Shown here piece after piece: positions 8,690 through 17,649 of a stretch of 64,000 nucleotides of DNA. A program made the translations under genes and the position numbers. Position 1 is the stretch's first letter. Each line of letters begins with the position of its first letter. The DNA comes from Streptomyces graminofaciens (GTDB taxonomy: Bacteria; Actinomycetota; Actinomycetes; Streptomycetales; Streptomycetaceae). The stretch covers positions 1,116,001 to 1,180,000 of the forward strand of contig NZ_AP018448.1 in assembly GCF_030294945.1 (NCBI RefSeq). The letters run 5' to 3'. A model generated the notes under the pieces. It had not been told where the DNA came from. It made no database searches and was given only the letters and a program-made list of their open reading frames with translations.

Positions 8690-8724
8690 CCGGATCGCAC
8701 AACACCGAGACAGGTACGCCCGCC

Positions 8725-10191
8725 ATGAACTTCGCTTCACTGCCCGACCGTCGCGCCGCTCACGCCCCCGATGGGGCAGCGGTGTCGGACGGGCGCCAGT
8801 CACTCACCAACGCTCAGTTGCTGGACCGCGTCCGTGCGGCAGCGCGTCAGCTCCAGGACCTCGGGATCGGTCCCGGCGATGTGGTGGCCCTCAAGCTGAC
8901 GAACCGCATCGAGTTCGTGCTGCTGTTGTTCGCCGCCTGGCGGATCGGCGCCACCATCACGCCGGTCAACCCGAGCATGACCGACGTCGAGGTGGACCGA
9001 CAGGTCAAGGACTCCGGTGCGCGTCTGCTGGTGGTCGAAGACCGCGAGGCGCCCGTCACGGACGGTACTGCCGTACTCGCCGTCGGCGCACTGTACGCGG
9101 AAGGGGCGAGTTCGGATCACGCACCGCATGTGGACTCGTCCGCGCTGGCTCTTCTCATATACACCAGCGGCACCACCGGGACGCCCAAGGGCGTGATGCT
9201 GGACCATGCCAACATCGACGCCATGACGGAGATGGGCCGCCTGTCCCTGGACATCGGGCCCGCCGACCGGTGCCTGCTGATCCTGCCGCTCTTCCACGTC
9301 AACGGCATCGTGGTCAGCATTCTCACGCCTCTTCTCGCGGGGGCGAGCGTCGTCATCGCGGGCCGCCGGTTCGACCCACACAGCTTCTTCGACCTCGTCG
9401 AGCAGGAGCGCCCCACCTTCTTCAGCGCCGTGCCGACGATCTACGGCATGCTCGCTGCGCTCCCGGATGACGTGCGGCCCGACACATCGTCGCTGAGGTT
9501 CGGAGTCTGTGGCGCCGCACCTGCCTCCGCCGAGCTGCTGAACCGGTTCGAAGCCCGGTACGGGTTCCCTCTTGTCGAGGGGTACGGCCTGTCCGAAGGA
9601 ACCTGCGGGTCCACCGTCAACCCCGTCGCGGGCCCGCGGCGTGCCGGCACCGTGGGACTTCCCTTCCCCGGCCAGGAGATTCGGATCGTCGACGCCGAAG
9701 GTGCCGAGGTGGGGCCGGGCACGGACGGTGAGGTCCTCGTGAAGGGCCCCAACGTCATGCGTGGCTATCTCGGCCGCCCTGAGGAAACGGCCAGAGTCAT
9801 CGTCGACGGCTGGTTGCACACGGGCGATGTGGGTCACCTCGACGCCGAGGGCTATCTGACCCTGGTCGGGCGCTCGAAGGACATGATCATCCGTGGTGGG
9901 GAGAACATATACCCCAAGGAAATCGAGGATGTCCTCACAGGCGACCCGTCGGTGCTCGAAGCCGCCGTGATCGGCGTACCCGACGAGAAGTGGGGAGAGG
10001 TGGTCGTGGCCTACATACAGCCGCGACCAGGCGTGACCGTCGATCTGACGGCGCTGCGGGAGCTCTGTGCGCGCAGCCTCACCGGCTTCAAGCGTCCGAC
10101 CGACTTCTTCGTGGTGGAGGCCATAGCGAAGAACGCGGTCGGGAAGATCGACAAAGCCTCCTTGCGCGCTGCCCACGTCGCGGCTTCCTGA
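8725..10191 (+). CDS. Class I adenylate-forming acyl-CoA ligase
   Basis: 488 residues from the ATG at 8725; the frame is open further upstream but that part is a shadow of the hydrolase gene. Motifs: P-loop YTSGTTGTPKG, GYGLSEGT, the hinge/aspartate LHTGDVGHLDAEGY, GRSKDMIIRGGENIYPKEIE, and the catalytic C-terminal lysine in KNAVGKIDK. It should adenylate a carboxylic acid and transfer it to CoA. As last gene of the operon it would supply the thioester used by the enoyl-CoA hydratase. A strong hairpin follows about 100 bp downstream. Confidence 0.9.
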   Translation: MNFASLPDRRAAHAPDGAAVSDGRQSLTNAQLLDRVRAAARQLQDLGIGPGDVVALKLTNRIEFVLLLFAAWRIGATITPVNPSMTDVEVDRQVKDSGARLLVVEDREAPVTDGTAVLAVGALYAEGASSDHAPHVDSSALALLIYTSGTTGTPKGVMLDHANIDAMTEMGRLSLDIGPADRCLLILPLFHVNGIVVSILTPLLAGASVVIAGRRFDPHSFFDLVEQERPTFFSAVPTIYGMLAALPDDVRPDTSSLRFGVCGAAPASAELLNRFEARYGFPLVEGYGLSEGTCGSTVNPVAGPRRAGTVGLPFPGQEIRIVDAEGAEVGPGTDGEVLVKGPNVMRGYLGRPEETARVIVDGWLHTGDVGHLDAEGYLTLVGRSKDMIIRGGENIYPKEIEDVLTGDPSVLEAAVIGVPDEKWGEVVVAYIQPRPGVTVDLTALRELCARSLTGFKRPTDFFVVEAIAKNAVGKIDKASLRAAHVAAS

Positions 10192-10292
10192 GGTTCACCG
10201 CGCGCCGAGCCTGGATGCCCAGGCAGCGCATATCCGACAGCGCGGCCGCGGGGCGCTTCGGCGGGTGTCCCGGTCTCGGCCAGGATCTGACT

Positions 10293-10330
10293 GAGGGGCG
10301 GCCCAACCGGAAGCGGCTGGGCCGCCCCTC
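10293..10330. terminator. Bidirectional hairpin terminator
   Basis: A perfect 13-bp stem (GAGGGGCGGCCCA with its complement) encloses a 12-base loop that itself has a CCG/CGG pairing. It sits between the convergent ligase operon and the dehalogenase-like hydrolase gene. No long U tract follows, which is common for Streptomyces. Confidence 0.75.
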
Positions 10331-10416
10331 GGTTCGGGGGGCTGCTCGGACGACTTGCCCCGGCCAGTGAGACCGTGGACCCGCAGGGGCGCCGCTCTCT
10401 CGTCACGGTGGCAGGG

Positions 10417-11289
10417 TCACCGACTCGCCTCGTCGGCCAGGAACGACCGCAAATGGCCCAGCAGCGCCTCCGGTTGCTCTTCCGGGATGAAGTGGCCGCA
10501 CTCCGGGATTTCTGCTCCGGTGACGTCGTCCGCGTAGGCGCGCCAGATCTCCAGCGTCGGCAGGCGGGAGGGCAGCCCTGCGGAACCCCAGAGCGCCAGT
10601 ACCGGCATGGTGAGGCGGCGGCCCTCGGCGGCGTCGATGTCGTCGAGGGCGACGTCCTGCTCCATGGCGCGGTAGTCGTCGAAACTCGCGCGCATGGCAC
10701 CCGGGCGGGAGAAGGCTCGGACATATCCGTCGACCGCTTCGGGTGTCAGCCCGTGCCGGTTATAGGTCCACCGCTCGAAGAAGTACTCGAGATACCCCCG
10801 TATATCGTGCCCCACGAGGCGCTCGGGAAGATCAGGCTGCATCTGGAACAGCCAGTGCCAGTACCCGGAGGCGAGCGAGGCGTCCAGCCGGCGGAACATC
10901 TCCCGGGTCGGCACGATGTCGAGCAAGGCCAGCCGTTCCACCTGCTCGGGGCGGTCCAGCGCCCAGCGGTGCCCCACGCGGGCGCCCCGGTCGTGACCCA
11001 CGACGGCGGTCGTCTCGAAGCCGAGTGATTCGACGAGGCCCGCCATGTCGGCGGCCATCCGCCGCTTGTCGTATCCGGTCGAGGGCTTGTCGCTCAGGCC
11101 GTAGCCACGCAGGTCGGGTGCCACAACGGTGTGGTCGGCGGCAAGATCCGCCAGCACCCGCTGCCAGCAGTCGGAGGTCTGCGGCCAGCCGTGGAGCAGG
11201 ACGAGCAGAGGACCGGATCCCGCTCGGAGGTAGTGCAGGCGAACCCCGTCCACCTGCGTCACGCCGGTGGTCACAGTGGGCTGTCCCAT
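10417..11289 (-). CDS. Alpha/beta hydrolase of the haloacetate (fluoroacetate) dehalogenase type
   Basis: 290 residues. An Asp nucleophile replaces Ser: GHDRGARVGHR with D100. Arg101 and Arg104 correspond to the two carboxylate-binding arginines of fluoroacetate dehalogenases. The YWHWLF segment (residues 143-148) supplies the halide-binding His-Trp pair, Tyr206 lies in DDYRA, and His266 in ECGHF is the catalytic base. The HGWP oxyanion motif is at 33-36. Known family reaction: hydrolytic removal of halide from a 2-haloacid; epoxide hydrolase is the alternative. It is divergent from a CGNR regulator. Confidence 0.82.
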   Translation of the reverse strand: MGQPTVTTGVTQVDGVRLHYLRAGSGPLLVLLHGWPQTSDCWQRVLADLAADHTVVAPDLRGYGLSDKPSTGYDKRRMAADMAGLVESLGFETTAVVGHDRGARVGHRWALDRPEQVERLALLDIVPTREMFRRLDASLASGYWHWLFQMQPDLPERLVGHDIRGYLEYFFERWTYNRHGLTPEAVDGYVRAFSRPGAMRASFDDYRAMEQDVALDDIDAAEGRRLTMPVLALWGSAGLPSRLPTLEIWRAYADDVTGAEIPECGHFIPEEQPEALLGHLRSFLADEASR

Positions 11290-11312
11290 GGATGCGCCTC
11301 CCGGACATGAAC

Positions 11313-11338
11313 TAACCCTCTTAGGGGGTTAAACCTAA
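11313..11338. promoter_or_regulatory. Nested inverted repeats between dehalogenase-like and CGNR genes
   Basis: TAACCC (11313-11318) pairs with GGGTTA (11326-11331), and TTAGG (11321-11325) pairs with CCTAA (11334-11338). The overlapping symmetries sit in a 50-bp divergent intergenic region, just before the CGNR start, and are a plausible binding site for the CGNR protein. Confidence 0.5.
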
Positions 11339-11339
11339 C

Positions 11340-11960
11340 GTGCAGAATGAAGGCGTGGCAACGGACGACACGTGGATCTGGGACGGCGGGCGGGTCTGTC
11401 TGGACTTCACCAACACCCTCCGCCACCGGTGGCGATCCACGCCGGGGGAGACGCTCCGGAACCCGGGCGATCTCACCCTCTGGCTTCAGCGGGCCGGACT
11501 GCTCACACCGGGCATCCCGGATCCCGTGGATGCCGCCGTGCTGGCATCGGGCCGACGCCTGCGCGAGGCGGTCGACCGGGCCGTACTCGCGGTCTCCGAC
11601 GGCCGACTGCCCTCCTCCAGCGACGTCGTGCTGCTCAACGAATCGGCAGCACAGGCGCCCCGGCCGGCGCCGCAAATCGCCATCAAAGGCGGCCACTTGG
11701 AGCCCGCCGGCACCACGACCATGTCACCTGATCCCGCGACCGCGCTGGCACTGATCGCGCAGGACGCCGTAGACCTGCTCCTGTCGAGCGAGATCCGGCG
11801 CGTACGCGTGTGCGGCGCGGACACGTGCGCCCTGCGCTTCCTGGACCGCTCCCCCGCCCACAACCGCCGCTGGTGCTCGATGTCCCGCTGCGGCAACCGC
11901 ACCAAAGTCCGCCTCCACCAGGCCCGAGCCAGACGGAGTGAGCGCACCCCGGCGGACTGA
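11340..11960 (+). CDS. CGNR zinc-finger protein (ABATE domain regulator)
   Basis: About 206 residues from a GTG; another GTG at 11355 is equally possible. The N-terminal ABATE-like domain begins WDGGRVCLDFTNTL, and the C-terminal CGNR zinc finger is complete: C-x4-C (CGADTCALRF) followed by RRWCSMSRCGNRTKVRLH. Family members are stress-associated DNA-binding regulators in actinobacteria. It is divergent from the dehalogenase-like hydrolase with only 50 bp between starts, so it probably regulates that gene. The direction (activator or repressor) is unknown. Confidence 0.88.
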   Translation: MQNEGVATDDTWIWDGGRVCLDFTNTLRHRWRSTPGETLRNPGDLTLWLQRAGLLTPGIPDPVDAAVLASGRRLREAVDRAVLAVSDGRLPSSSDVVLLNESAAQAPRPAPQIAIKGGHLEPAGTTTMSPDPATALALIAQDAVDLLLSSEIRRVRVCGADTCALRFLDRSPAHNRRWCSMSRCGNRTKVRLHQARARRSERTPAD

Positions 11961-11994
11961 GCCCACCCGGACTCCTGCCGCCACCGCGCTCAGC

Positions 11995-12504
11995 TCACTC
12001 CGCGGGCCTCAGACGAAATGCGGGGCCGGGGACACTCTCGATGTCCTCCGCCTGCACGGCGTGGCCGCGTTCGCAGCGGATCTGGGCATCGACGTGCGCA
12101 CCGCATCCGCGGTGTCGCGTCAGTACGGCCGGGCCCTCCGGGTCGGCGCGGTAGCGGTCGCCCCACTGCAGGAGCCCCATCACGGCCGGGACCAGGTCCA
12201 CGCCCTTGGGTGTGATCACGTACTTCGGCCGACTCCGTGAACCCGGCTCCTTGTAGGTCTCGGTGGCCAGGATCCCTTCCTCGACAAGCATCCGGAGCCG
12301 GGCAGCGAGAAGGTTCCGGGGACAGCCGAGGACCCGTTCGAAGTCACTGAAGCGGGACGAGCCGTACCAGACCTCGCGCAGGATCAGGATCGTCCACTTC
12401 TCACCCACGACCTCAAGGGTCCGGGCGATCGAGCAGTTCGACATGTCCCGGTCGAGTCGGGTGTCCATGCCGGCGTCCTGAAGAGCTTCGGTCCTCGCAT
12501 CCAT
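11995..12504 (-). CDS. HxlR family transcriptional regulator
   Basis: 169 residues from the ATG at 12504; starts at codon 13 or 21 are also possible. Winged-helix features: NCSIARTLEVVGEKWTILIL, GCPRNLLAARLRMLVEEG, and a wing at RSRPKYVITPKGVDL. One cysteine stands in the MSNCSIA position where redox-sensing HxlR proteins have theirs, and further cysteines lie near the C-terminus. It is divergent from the quinone oxidoreductase at 12608, which carries a TACT-N5-AGTA palindrome over its promoter. Confidence 0.9.
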   Translation of the reverse strand: MDARTEALQDAGMDTRLDRDMSNCSIARTLEVVGEKWTILILREVWYGSSRFSDFERVLGCPRNLLAARLRMLVEEGILATETYKEPGSRSRPKYVITPKGVDLVPAVMGLLQWGDRYRADPEGPAVLTRHRGCGAHVDAQIRCERGHAVQAEDIESVPGPAFRLRPAE

Positions 12505-12529
12505 GGGGGTGATTCTAACCCGACATGAG

Positions 12530-12560
12530 TTTACTTTTCTATACTCAGCAAGTAGCGTCA
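12530..12560 (+). promoter_or_regulatory. 31-bp promoter/operator block, copy 1
   Basis: The block contains a TATACT -10-like hexamer (12540-12545) overlapped by the palindrome TACT-CAGCA-AGTA (12542-12554). It recurs at 26077-26107 with one change, in the palindrome spacer. It lies between the divergent HxlR and oxidoreductase genes, so the HxlR protein is the likely ligand. Confidence 0.7.
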
Positions 12561-12607
12561 TGATCACACGCAGGCGACCGAGAAGATCACGTGGAAAGGC
12601 GGCCGGC

Positions 12608-13621
12608 ATGAAGGCATTCGTCGTCGAGAAGTACGGCAAGGACGGCGTGCGCGCCGCCGAGGTACCCGAGCCCAGCGTCGGTGACCGCGATGTTCTGGTC
12701 AGGGTGAGCGCCGCGAGCATCAACCCGCTGGACAAGATGGTCCGTAACGGGGAGTTCAAACAGCTGTTGAAGTACAAGCCTCCGTTCGTGCTCGGTCATG
12801 ACGTGGCCGGCGTCGTGACGCGGGTCGGTTCCGCCGTGCGCGGCCTCGAAGTCGGCGACGAGGTCTACGCCCGCCCGCGCGACCTGCGGATCGGAGGCTT
12901 CGCGGAGTACATCGCGATCGACATGGACGACGTCGCGCCCAAGCCGGCCTCGCTCACACCGCAAGAGGCGGCCGCGGTGCCGCTGGTGGCCCTGGCCGCC
13001 TGGCAGATCCTCGTAGACCAGGCCCATGTGAAGCCGGGTCAGAAGGTGCTCGTCCACGCCGGTGCCGGCGGTCTCGGATCGACGGTCATCCAGCTCGCCA
13101 AACACCTCGGTGCCACCGTGGCGACGACCGCGAGCACTGATTCCGAGAAGCTGGTCCGAAGCCTCGGTGCCGACGTCGTCGTCGACTACACCAAGGAGGA
13201 CTTCTCCAAGGTGCTGTCCGGCTACGACCTGGTGCTGGACGCCGTGGGCGGGGCGAACCTGGAGAAGTCGCTGACCGTGCTGAAGCCCGGCGGCCTGGCT
13301 GTCAGCGTCGTGGGCCCGCCGGACGCCGGGTTCGCCAGGCAGCTCGGCGCTCCCTCCTTCCTGGGGCTGGTCATGAACGTGCTCAGTCGCAAGATCCGCA
13401 AGCAGGCGAAGGCCCTGGGCGTTCGCTACCAGTTCTTCTTCATGCAGGCCAATGGCTCCCAGTTGCGCGAGCTCGGCGCCCTCTACGACAGCGGGAAGCT
13501 CCGCCCGGTCATCGACAGCACCTTCCCGTTCGATCAGACGCTCGAGGCGATGGCGTACGTCGAGCAAGGTCGCACCAAGGCCGGCAAGGTCGTGGTCTCG
13601 ATGACGCCCGACAGCAACTGA
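12608..13621 (+). CDS. Zn-independent NADP-dependent quinone oxidoreductase (MDR family)
   Basis: 337 residues; ATG at 12608 with GGAAAGG upstream. MDR architecture: GroES-like N-domain (SINPLDKMVRNGEF, VLGHDVAG) and a Rossmann domain with HAGAGGLGS around residues 153-161. The zinc-ligand cysteines of alcohol dehydrogenases are absent, placing it with quinone oxidoreductases and enone reductases. It has two paralogues here (24148-25143 and 36603-37607), all sharing SINPLD/GLNPLD and a C-terminal RTKAGKVV-like ending. It is controlled by the HxlR-type divergent promoter. Confidence 0.9.
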   Translation: MKAFVVEKYGKDGVRAAEVPEPSVGDRDVLVRVSAASINPLDKMVRNGEFKQLLKYKPPFVLGHDVAGVVTRVGSAVRGLEVGDEVYARPRDLRIGGFAEYIAIDMDDVAPKPASLTPQEAAAVPLVALAAWQILVDQAHVKPGQKVLVHAGAGGLGSTVIQLAKHLGATVATTASTDSEKLVRSLGADVVVDYTKEDFSKVLSGYDLVLDAVGGANLEKSLTVLKPGGLAVSVVGPPDAGFARQLGAPSFLGLVMNVLSRKIRKQAKALGVRYQFFFMQANGSQLRELGALYDSGKLRPVIDSTFPFDQTLEAMAYVEQGRTKAGKVVVSMTPDSN

Positions 13622-13910
13622 GATCAGGCCGGCCACACGGCATCCTCCTGGCATGATCACGCGGGGCCGACGACGCGACACCAGGGGCGAGAGATGCTCG
13701 CCGCGTCGGGCGGAACAACATCGACGGCTCGCGTGTCTCGACGCTCATGACGGACACGGGAGTTGTCCAACGGCGCCCTCTGCTCCGACCTCGAATCCGA
13801 GGGCTGCCGGCGGCCGCGGCAGTCTGCGGAGCCCCGTGCCCCGCGTGCCTTGTTGTCGCGTGCCTTTGGTTATGCGCTGTTGAGCTGTCCACGGACTATC
13901 GTCCAGCGTC

Positions 13911-15739
13911 ATGTCGATCACCGGTTGGCGAGCGCATTTCACCCGTCGAGACCTGGCGTGGGCGCGCGAAAAGACCCGCTCATGCGGGAGTTCAGCTCCC
14001 TGTTCGCCGATCTCGGTGAGGGGTTGGACGATCTGGGGGTGCCCGAGGGGCGGCCGTTCCTGATCAGCCCGGCGGGCGGGTACGACGTGGCGCTGAACCT
14101 GTACTTCTCGGTGTGGCTGGCGTCTTCGCCGTGGAACACACCCAGGCCGCCCATGCCCGGAGCCTGCGCACGTACTTCGACTTCCTGTGGTTCGCGCGAG
14201 ACAGGCGTGACTGGCGTGATGCGTCCATGGACGACCGGGCGGCGTTCGAGCGGTGGCGGCGTCGTGATGAGCGTGGACCTCGTTTGGAAGACACGAGCTG
14301 GGACCGGGAGGTGTCCACGGTCAACCAGTTCTACCTGTGGGCGATCGAGCAGAACCTCGTCAGGGCCAGTCCCATCCGTCAGCGCGCGGCTTCGGTGTGG
14401 TCGCCGTGGCGGGGCGGGGCTGGCGGCACGATGGTGCGGCAAGTGCCAGCCGAGACGTCGCACATGGGGCCACGACGCGAGGTGAAGTGGCTGCCACCGA
14501 AGTCGTCTCAGCTTTGGCGCAATGTCGGGCTGTGCGGCTTCGACTCGAAGGAGATGCCAAGGCGCGGGTTCCGTGGGGGGGGTGGGCGGCGCGGAACGCG
14601 GCGTACGCGGATTCGATGGTCCGTACGGGGCTGCGGTTGTGCGCGCACTCGGCGCTGACGGTGTTCGATCTGCCGCAGCTGCCGCCTGCGGCGTCAGGGA
14701 TCGTCAACGCGCGAGCGGTGCTGCCGCACGCGATTGTCCAAGGGGAGGTCGGGCCGGGCGGTGTACTGGCCGGTGCCGGTGCTGCGAGATGTGCGACTAC
14801 ATGGAGTGGGACCGGGCCGAGATGCTCGACTATGGGCGCTCGCGCGGCTTCTACATCCCGACGCGCCGGTCGCTGCTGGTGGAGGACCCGGCCGCGCCCC
14901 GGGTGCGGGGGGGGGGCCGGTGGGTGCCGGTGGTCCGCCTGGATGCGGAGGAGCGGCGCCAGCTGCTGGTGACGACGGCCGATGGCAGGTGGGAGCCGGC
15001 GATGGTGTGGCTGAACCAGTGGGGCCTGCCGATGACGATGTCCGGGTGGAAGCAGGTCTTCGCCGACGCCAACGCACGGTGCCGTGCCCAGGGCGTAGAC
15101 GTGAAGGCGACGCCGCACATGCTGCGGCACTGGTTCATCGCCCGCCGCTCGGGCGGCACCATCCCCGGCGCCCTGCAGTACCGCCACCAGCGCATCCAGA
15201 TGTTCGAGGGATACGCCGGCACCGGCGACTCCGGCTTCCGCGACGAGGTCGAGGCCGAAGAAGCCTTCGGCCTCGACCAGTTCCTCGCCGAGCTGGGCGC
15301 CGACGACGACCGGCCGTCCCTCACGGGCCCCGCCGGAGAGGAAGCCGAAGCCCGGCTCGCCGAGCTCGCCCGCCACACCGTCTTCGACGGCCGGGTTGTC
15401 ACCGCCGAAGCCCGCCTGCGCCGCATCCTGGCCCGCCACGACACCCGTCTGTACCCGGGCACCTTCATCACCTGCGTCTACAACCCCGACCGCGCCCTGT
15501 GCCGCACGTCCGAGGGCCCCGCCGATCAGCCCGTCATGGCCGACCGCAAACCGCCGGTCTGCCGCAACACCGCTCTCACGCCGGCCAACCTGCAGGCCCT
15601 CACCGGTCACTTCGCCCGCCTGGAGGACGCCCTCTCCGACAGCGATCGCCTCGCCCCCTACGTCCGTCACCGCCTGGAGGAAAGGCACCGCGCCACCGCT
15701 GCGTTCCTGACATGCCACGCCCCGGAGACCGCCGAGTGA
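13911..15739 (+). pseudogene. Degenerate tyrosine recombinase (integrase) gene
   Basis: One protein can be followed through several reading frames. It opens at 13911 (MSITGWRAHFTRRDLAWARE), continues as [20 protein letters not shown], then as [17 protein letters not shown] with an SAM-like N-terminal domain. Near the C-terminus TPHMLRHWFIARRSGG holds the H-x-x-R box of tyrosine recombinases. At least four frame changes are needed, one of them exactly at a run of eight G (14575-14582). A second run of ten G lies at 14907-14916. Either the gene is decayed or part of the damage is sequencing error in G runs; multiple lesions favour true decay. It marks the start of a disturbed segment. Confidence 0.8.
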
Positions 15740-16019
15740 AACGCGCCCTGCCCGGCACCGAGACCGTCAAAGCCGCCATCGGGCAGGATGCGCCTACCTC
15801 CGGCAGGCCGGGGTCCGGCCTGCCGGATTCTCGCGCAGCTGGTCAAGCCGGCGAAATCGGCGACGCTTCGTTGGCCGGACTGTCTTCCGTTTCGACCACG
15901 GGGGCGTAGAGGACCCCATGGCCTGGGAAGGTGTGCGTGTCGCATTCCGGGGATCCGGTGAGCCTGCGGCCCGTCATCACGGACCAGGCGTCAGCGACTG
16001 CACCGAAGTCCTGCGGGTT

Positions 16020-16859
16020 TTACTCGTCGAGGAACTGAATGGCGTGCTTCAGGAACCGCTCGGGGTACTGGAACTGCGCTCCGTGGCCGGCGTCGGGGTA
16101 GATCAGCAGTTGCGCGTTGGGGATGTTCTGGGCGAGGTGCCAGGAGTTGATCGAGGCGATCATCACGTCGTTCTCGCCGTTGAGGACCAGCGTCGGCTGG
16201 GTGATCGCGTTCAGGTGGGCGTAGGGGTTCTCGCCCGGCAGCGGTTCCGCGTAGGCGACGGTCGCTTCGAACTGCGCCTGTGCGACCGCGGGCGAACTCG
16301 GCGGGTCCTGGTCGGCCCGCTGGTGGCGGCGCTCCCAGAAGGCCTTGCCCGCCTGCTTCGCGGCTTCCGAGCGGCCGAAGAACAGGAAGAGGAAGTCCTC
16401 CAGGGTGGGGACCGGGTTCAGGGCGTACTGAGGCACCTGGGGGTCACTTGTCGGGTCCCCGCCTCGGAGGCCGGTGCCGAGCAGGAGGAGCTTGCGCACC
16501 AGCTGGGGATGGCGCAGCGTGACCTCCTGCGCCTGGAAACCGCCGAGCGAGAAGCCGAGCAGGTCGACCTGCTCCAGCCCCAGCGCCCGGATGACCGCGG
16601 CGATGTCGTCGGCCATGTCCTCGATCCGGTTACGCGGCGTGCCCGATGACGAGGCGACGCCGCGGCCGTTGAACAGGATGACCTCACGGCCTTCGGCCAG
16701 GCCGTCGGTGAGCAGCGGGTCCCAGTTGTCCATCCCTCCGCGGAAGTGTTGGACGAGGAAGATCGGGACGCCCGAGGGCTTGCCCCAGCGCCGGTAGGCG
16801 AACCGGTCGCCGTCAACCTCGATGTACTGAGTCGGTGCGGTCACATGCGTGTCACTCAT
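16020..16859 (-). CDS. Alpha/beta hydrolase of the DNWDP subfamily
   Basis: 279 residues from the ATG at 16859. Serine elbow GFSLGG with Ser104 and a histidine in DAGHGAQ near the C-terminus. The usual HG of the oxyanion loop is replaced by QHFRGGMDNWDP, and the next strand reads ILFNGRGVASSSG; both are shared with four or more other hydrolases in this window. Reaction unknown (ester, lactone or peroxidase-like). It is divergent from a TetR gene over two perfect palindromes, so it is the obvious target of that regulator. Confidence 0.87.
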   Translation of the reverse strand: MSDTHVTAPTQYIEVDGDRFAYRRWGKPSGVPIFLVQHFRGGMDNWDPLLTDGLAEGREVILFNGRGVASSSGTPRNRIEDMADDIAAVIRALGLEQVDLLGFSLGGFQAQEVTLRHPQLVRKLLLLGTGLRGGDPTSDPQVPQYALNPVPTLEDFLFLFFGRSEAAKQAGKAFWERRHQRADQDPPSSPAVAQAQFEATVAYAEPLPGENPYAHLNAITQPTLVLNGENDVMIASINSWHLAQNIPNAQLLIYPDAGHGAQFQYPERFLKHAIQFLDE

Positions 16860-16892
16860 GGCCTGAGCCTTTCTGGAGGGGGTGAGCAATAC

Positions 16893-16908
16893 GATGACGA
16901 TCGTCATC
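16893..16908. promoter_or_regulatory. Perfect 16-bp palindrome, operator 1
   Basis: GATGACGATCGTCATC is its own reverse complement. It lies 34 bp upstream of the hydrolase ATG and is paired with a second palindrome of the same design 34 bp further on. Both fit binding by the divergent TetR protein. Confidence 0.8.
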
Positions 16909-16926
16909 TAAAAAGTCAAGCTCTTT

Positions 16927-16942
16927 GATGTCGATCGACATC
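16927..16942. promoter_or_regulatory. Perfect 16-bp palindrome, operator 2
   Basis: GATGTCGATCGACATC is a perfect palindrome sharing GATG-N-CGATCG-N-CATC with operator 1; only one symmetric base pair differs. It lies 48 bp before the TetR start. The centre-to-centre distance of 34 bp is a little over three helical turns, which would place two dimers on nearly the same face. Confidence 0.8.
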
Positions 16943-16990
16943 TATGTATGCTGGACCGTCGAGCGTCGACCGACGAAGGGACGGCTGGAC

Positions 16991-17599
16991 ATGCGGGTCA
17001 CCAAGGCACAGGCAGAGCAGAACCGTGCCCACATCGTCGCGACAGCCTCCAGGCTGTTCCGGGAGCGCGGCTATGACGGTGTCGGCGTGGCAGAACTGAT
17101 GGCAGCCGCCGGGTTCACCCATGGCGGGTTCTACAAGCACTTCCGCTCCAAGGCCGACCTGATGGCCGAAGCGTCCGCAAGCGGGCTCTCGCAGACCGTG
17201 GCACGGGCAGAAGGTCTGGACCCCGCCGAGTTCGTCGAGCGCTACGTCTCGCGAGAGCATCGCGACGGGCGCGACGACGGCTGCACCATCGCGGCCCTCG
17301 GCGGCGACGCCGCACGTCAGCCGGCGGACATCAAAACAGAGTTCGCAGCCGGGATCGAGAACCTGCTGACGGCCCTTCAGTCCCAAAGCGATACGCCGGG
17401 GGATGCGGACCAGCGCGCGGCCCGCATGATGGTGATCGACATGCTCGCCCATTCGGTCGGAGCGGTCATGTTGTCGCGGGCATGCCCGGACGGTTCTCCG
17501 CTGGCGGACGAAATCCTCGATGTCTGCCGCAAGGAGATTCTCGCGTCACTGGCACAGGGCAACAGCGACCAGCCGGCGGCAAGGAGTCCAGAAACCTGA
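16991..17599 (+). CDS. TetR family transcriptional regulator
   Basis: 202 residues from the ATG at 16991; an upstream in-frame ATG at 16925 would run through the operator. The helix-turn-helix is strong: ASRLFRERGYDGVGVAELMAAAGFTHGGFYKHFRSKADLMAEA. The C-terminal domain contains EHRDGRDDGCTIAALGGDAAR, a conserved stretch also found in the TetR genes at 32342 and 35837 and in the fragment at 19113. It is divergent from the hydrolase at 16020-16859. Confidence 0.92.
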   Translation: MRVTKAQAEQNRAHIVATASRLFRERGYDGVGVAELMAAAGFTHGGFYKHFRSKADLMAEASASGLSQTVARAEGLDPAEFVERYVSREHRDGRDDGCTIAALGGDAARQPADIKTEFAAGIENLLTALQSQSDTPGDADQRAARMMVIDMLAHSVGAVMLSRACPDGSPLADEILDVCRKEILASLAQGNSDQPAARSPET

Positions 17600-17649
17600 C
17601 CGCAGCCGACCGACGAAAGCCCAGCTCAGTGCCATGAGCAGCACGAGGC

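Noticed and set aside
7837..8724. N-terminal extension of the acyl-CoA ligase frame
   Set aside because: It is an out-of-frame reading of the alpha/beta hydrolase gene; the ATG at 8725 begins the family's normal N-terminus.
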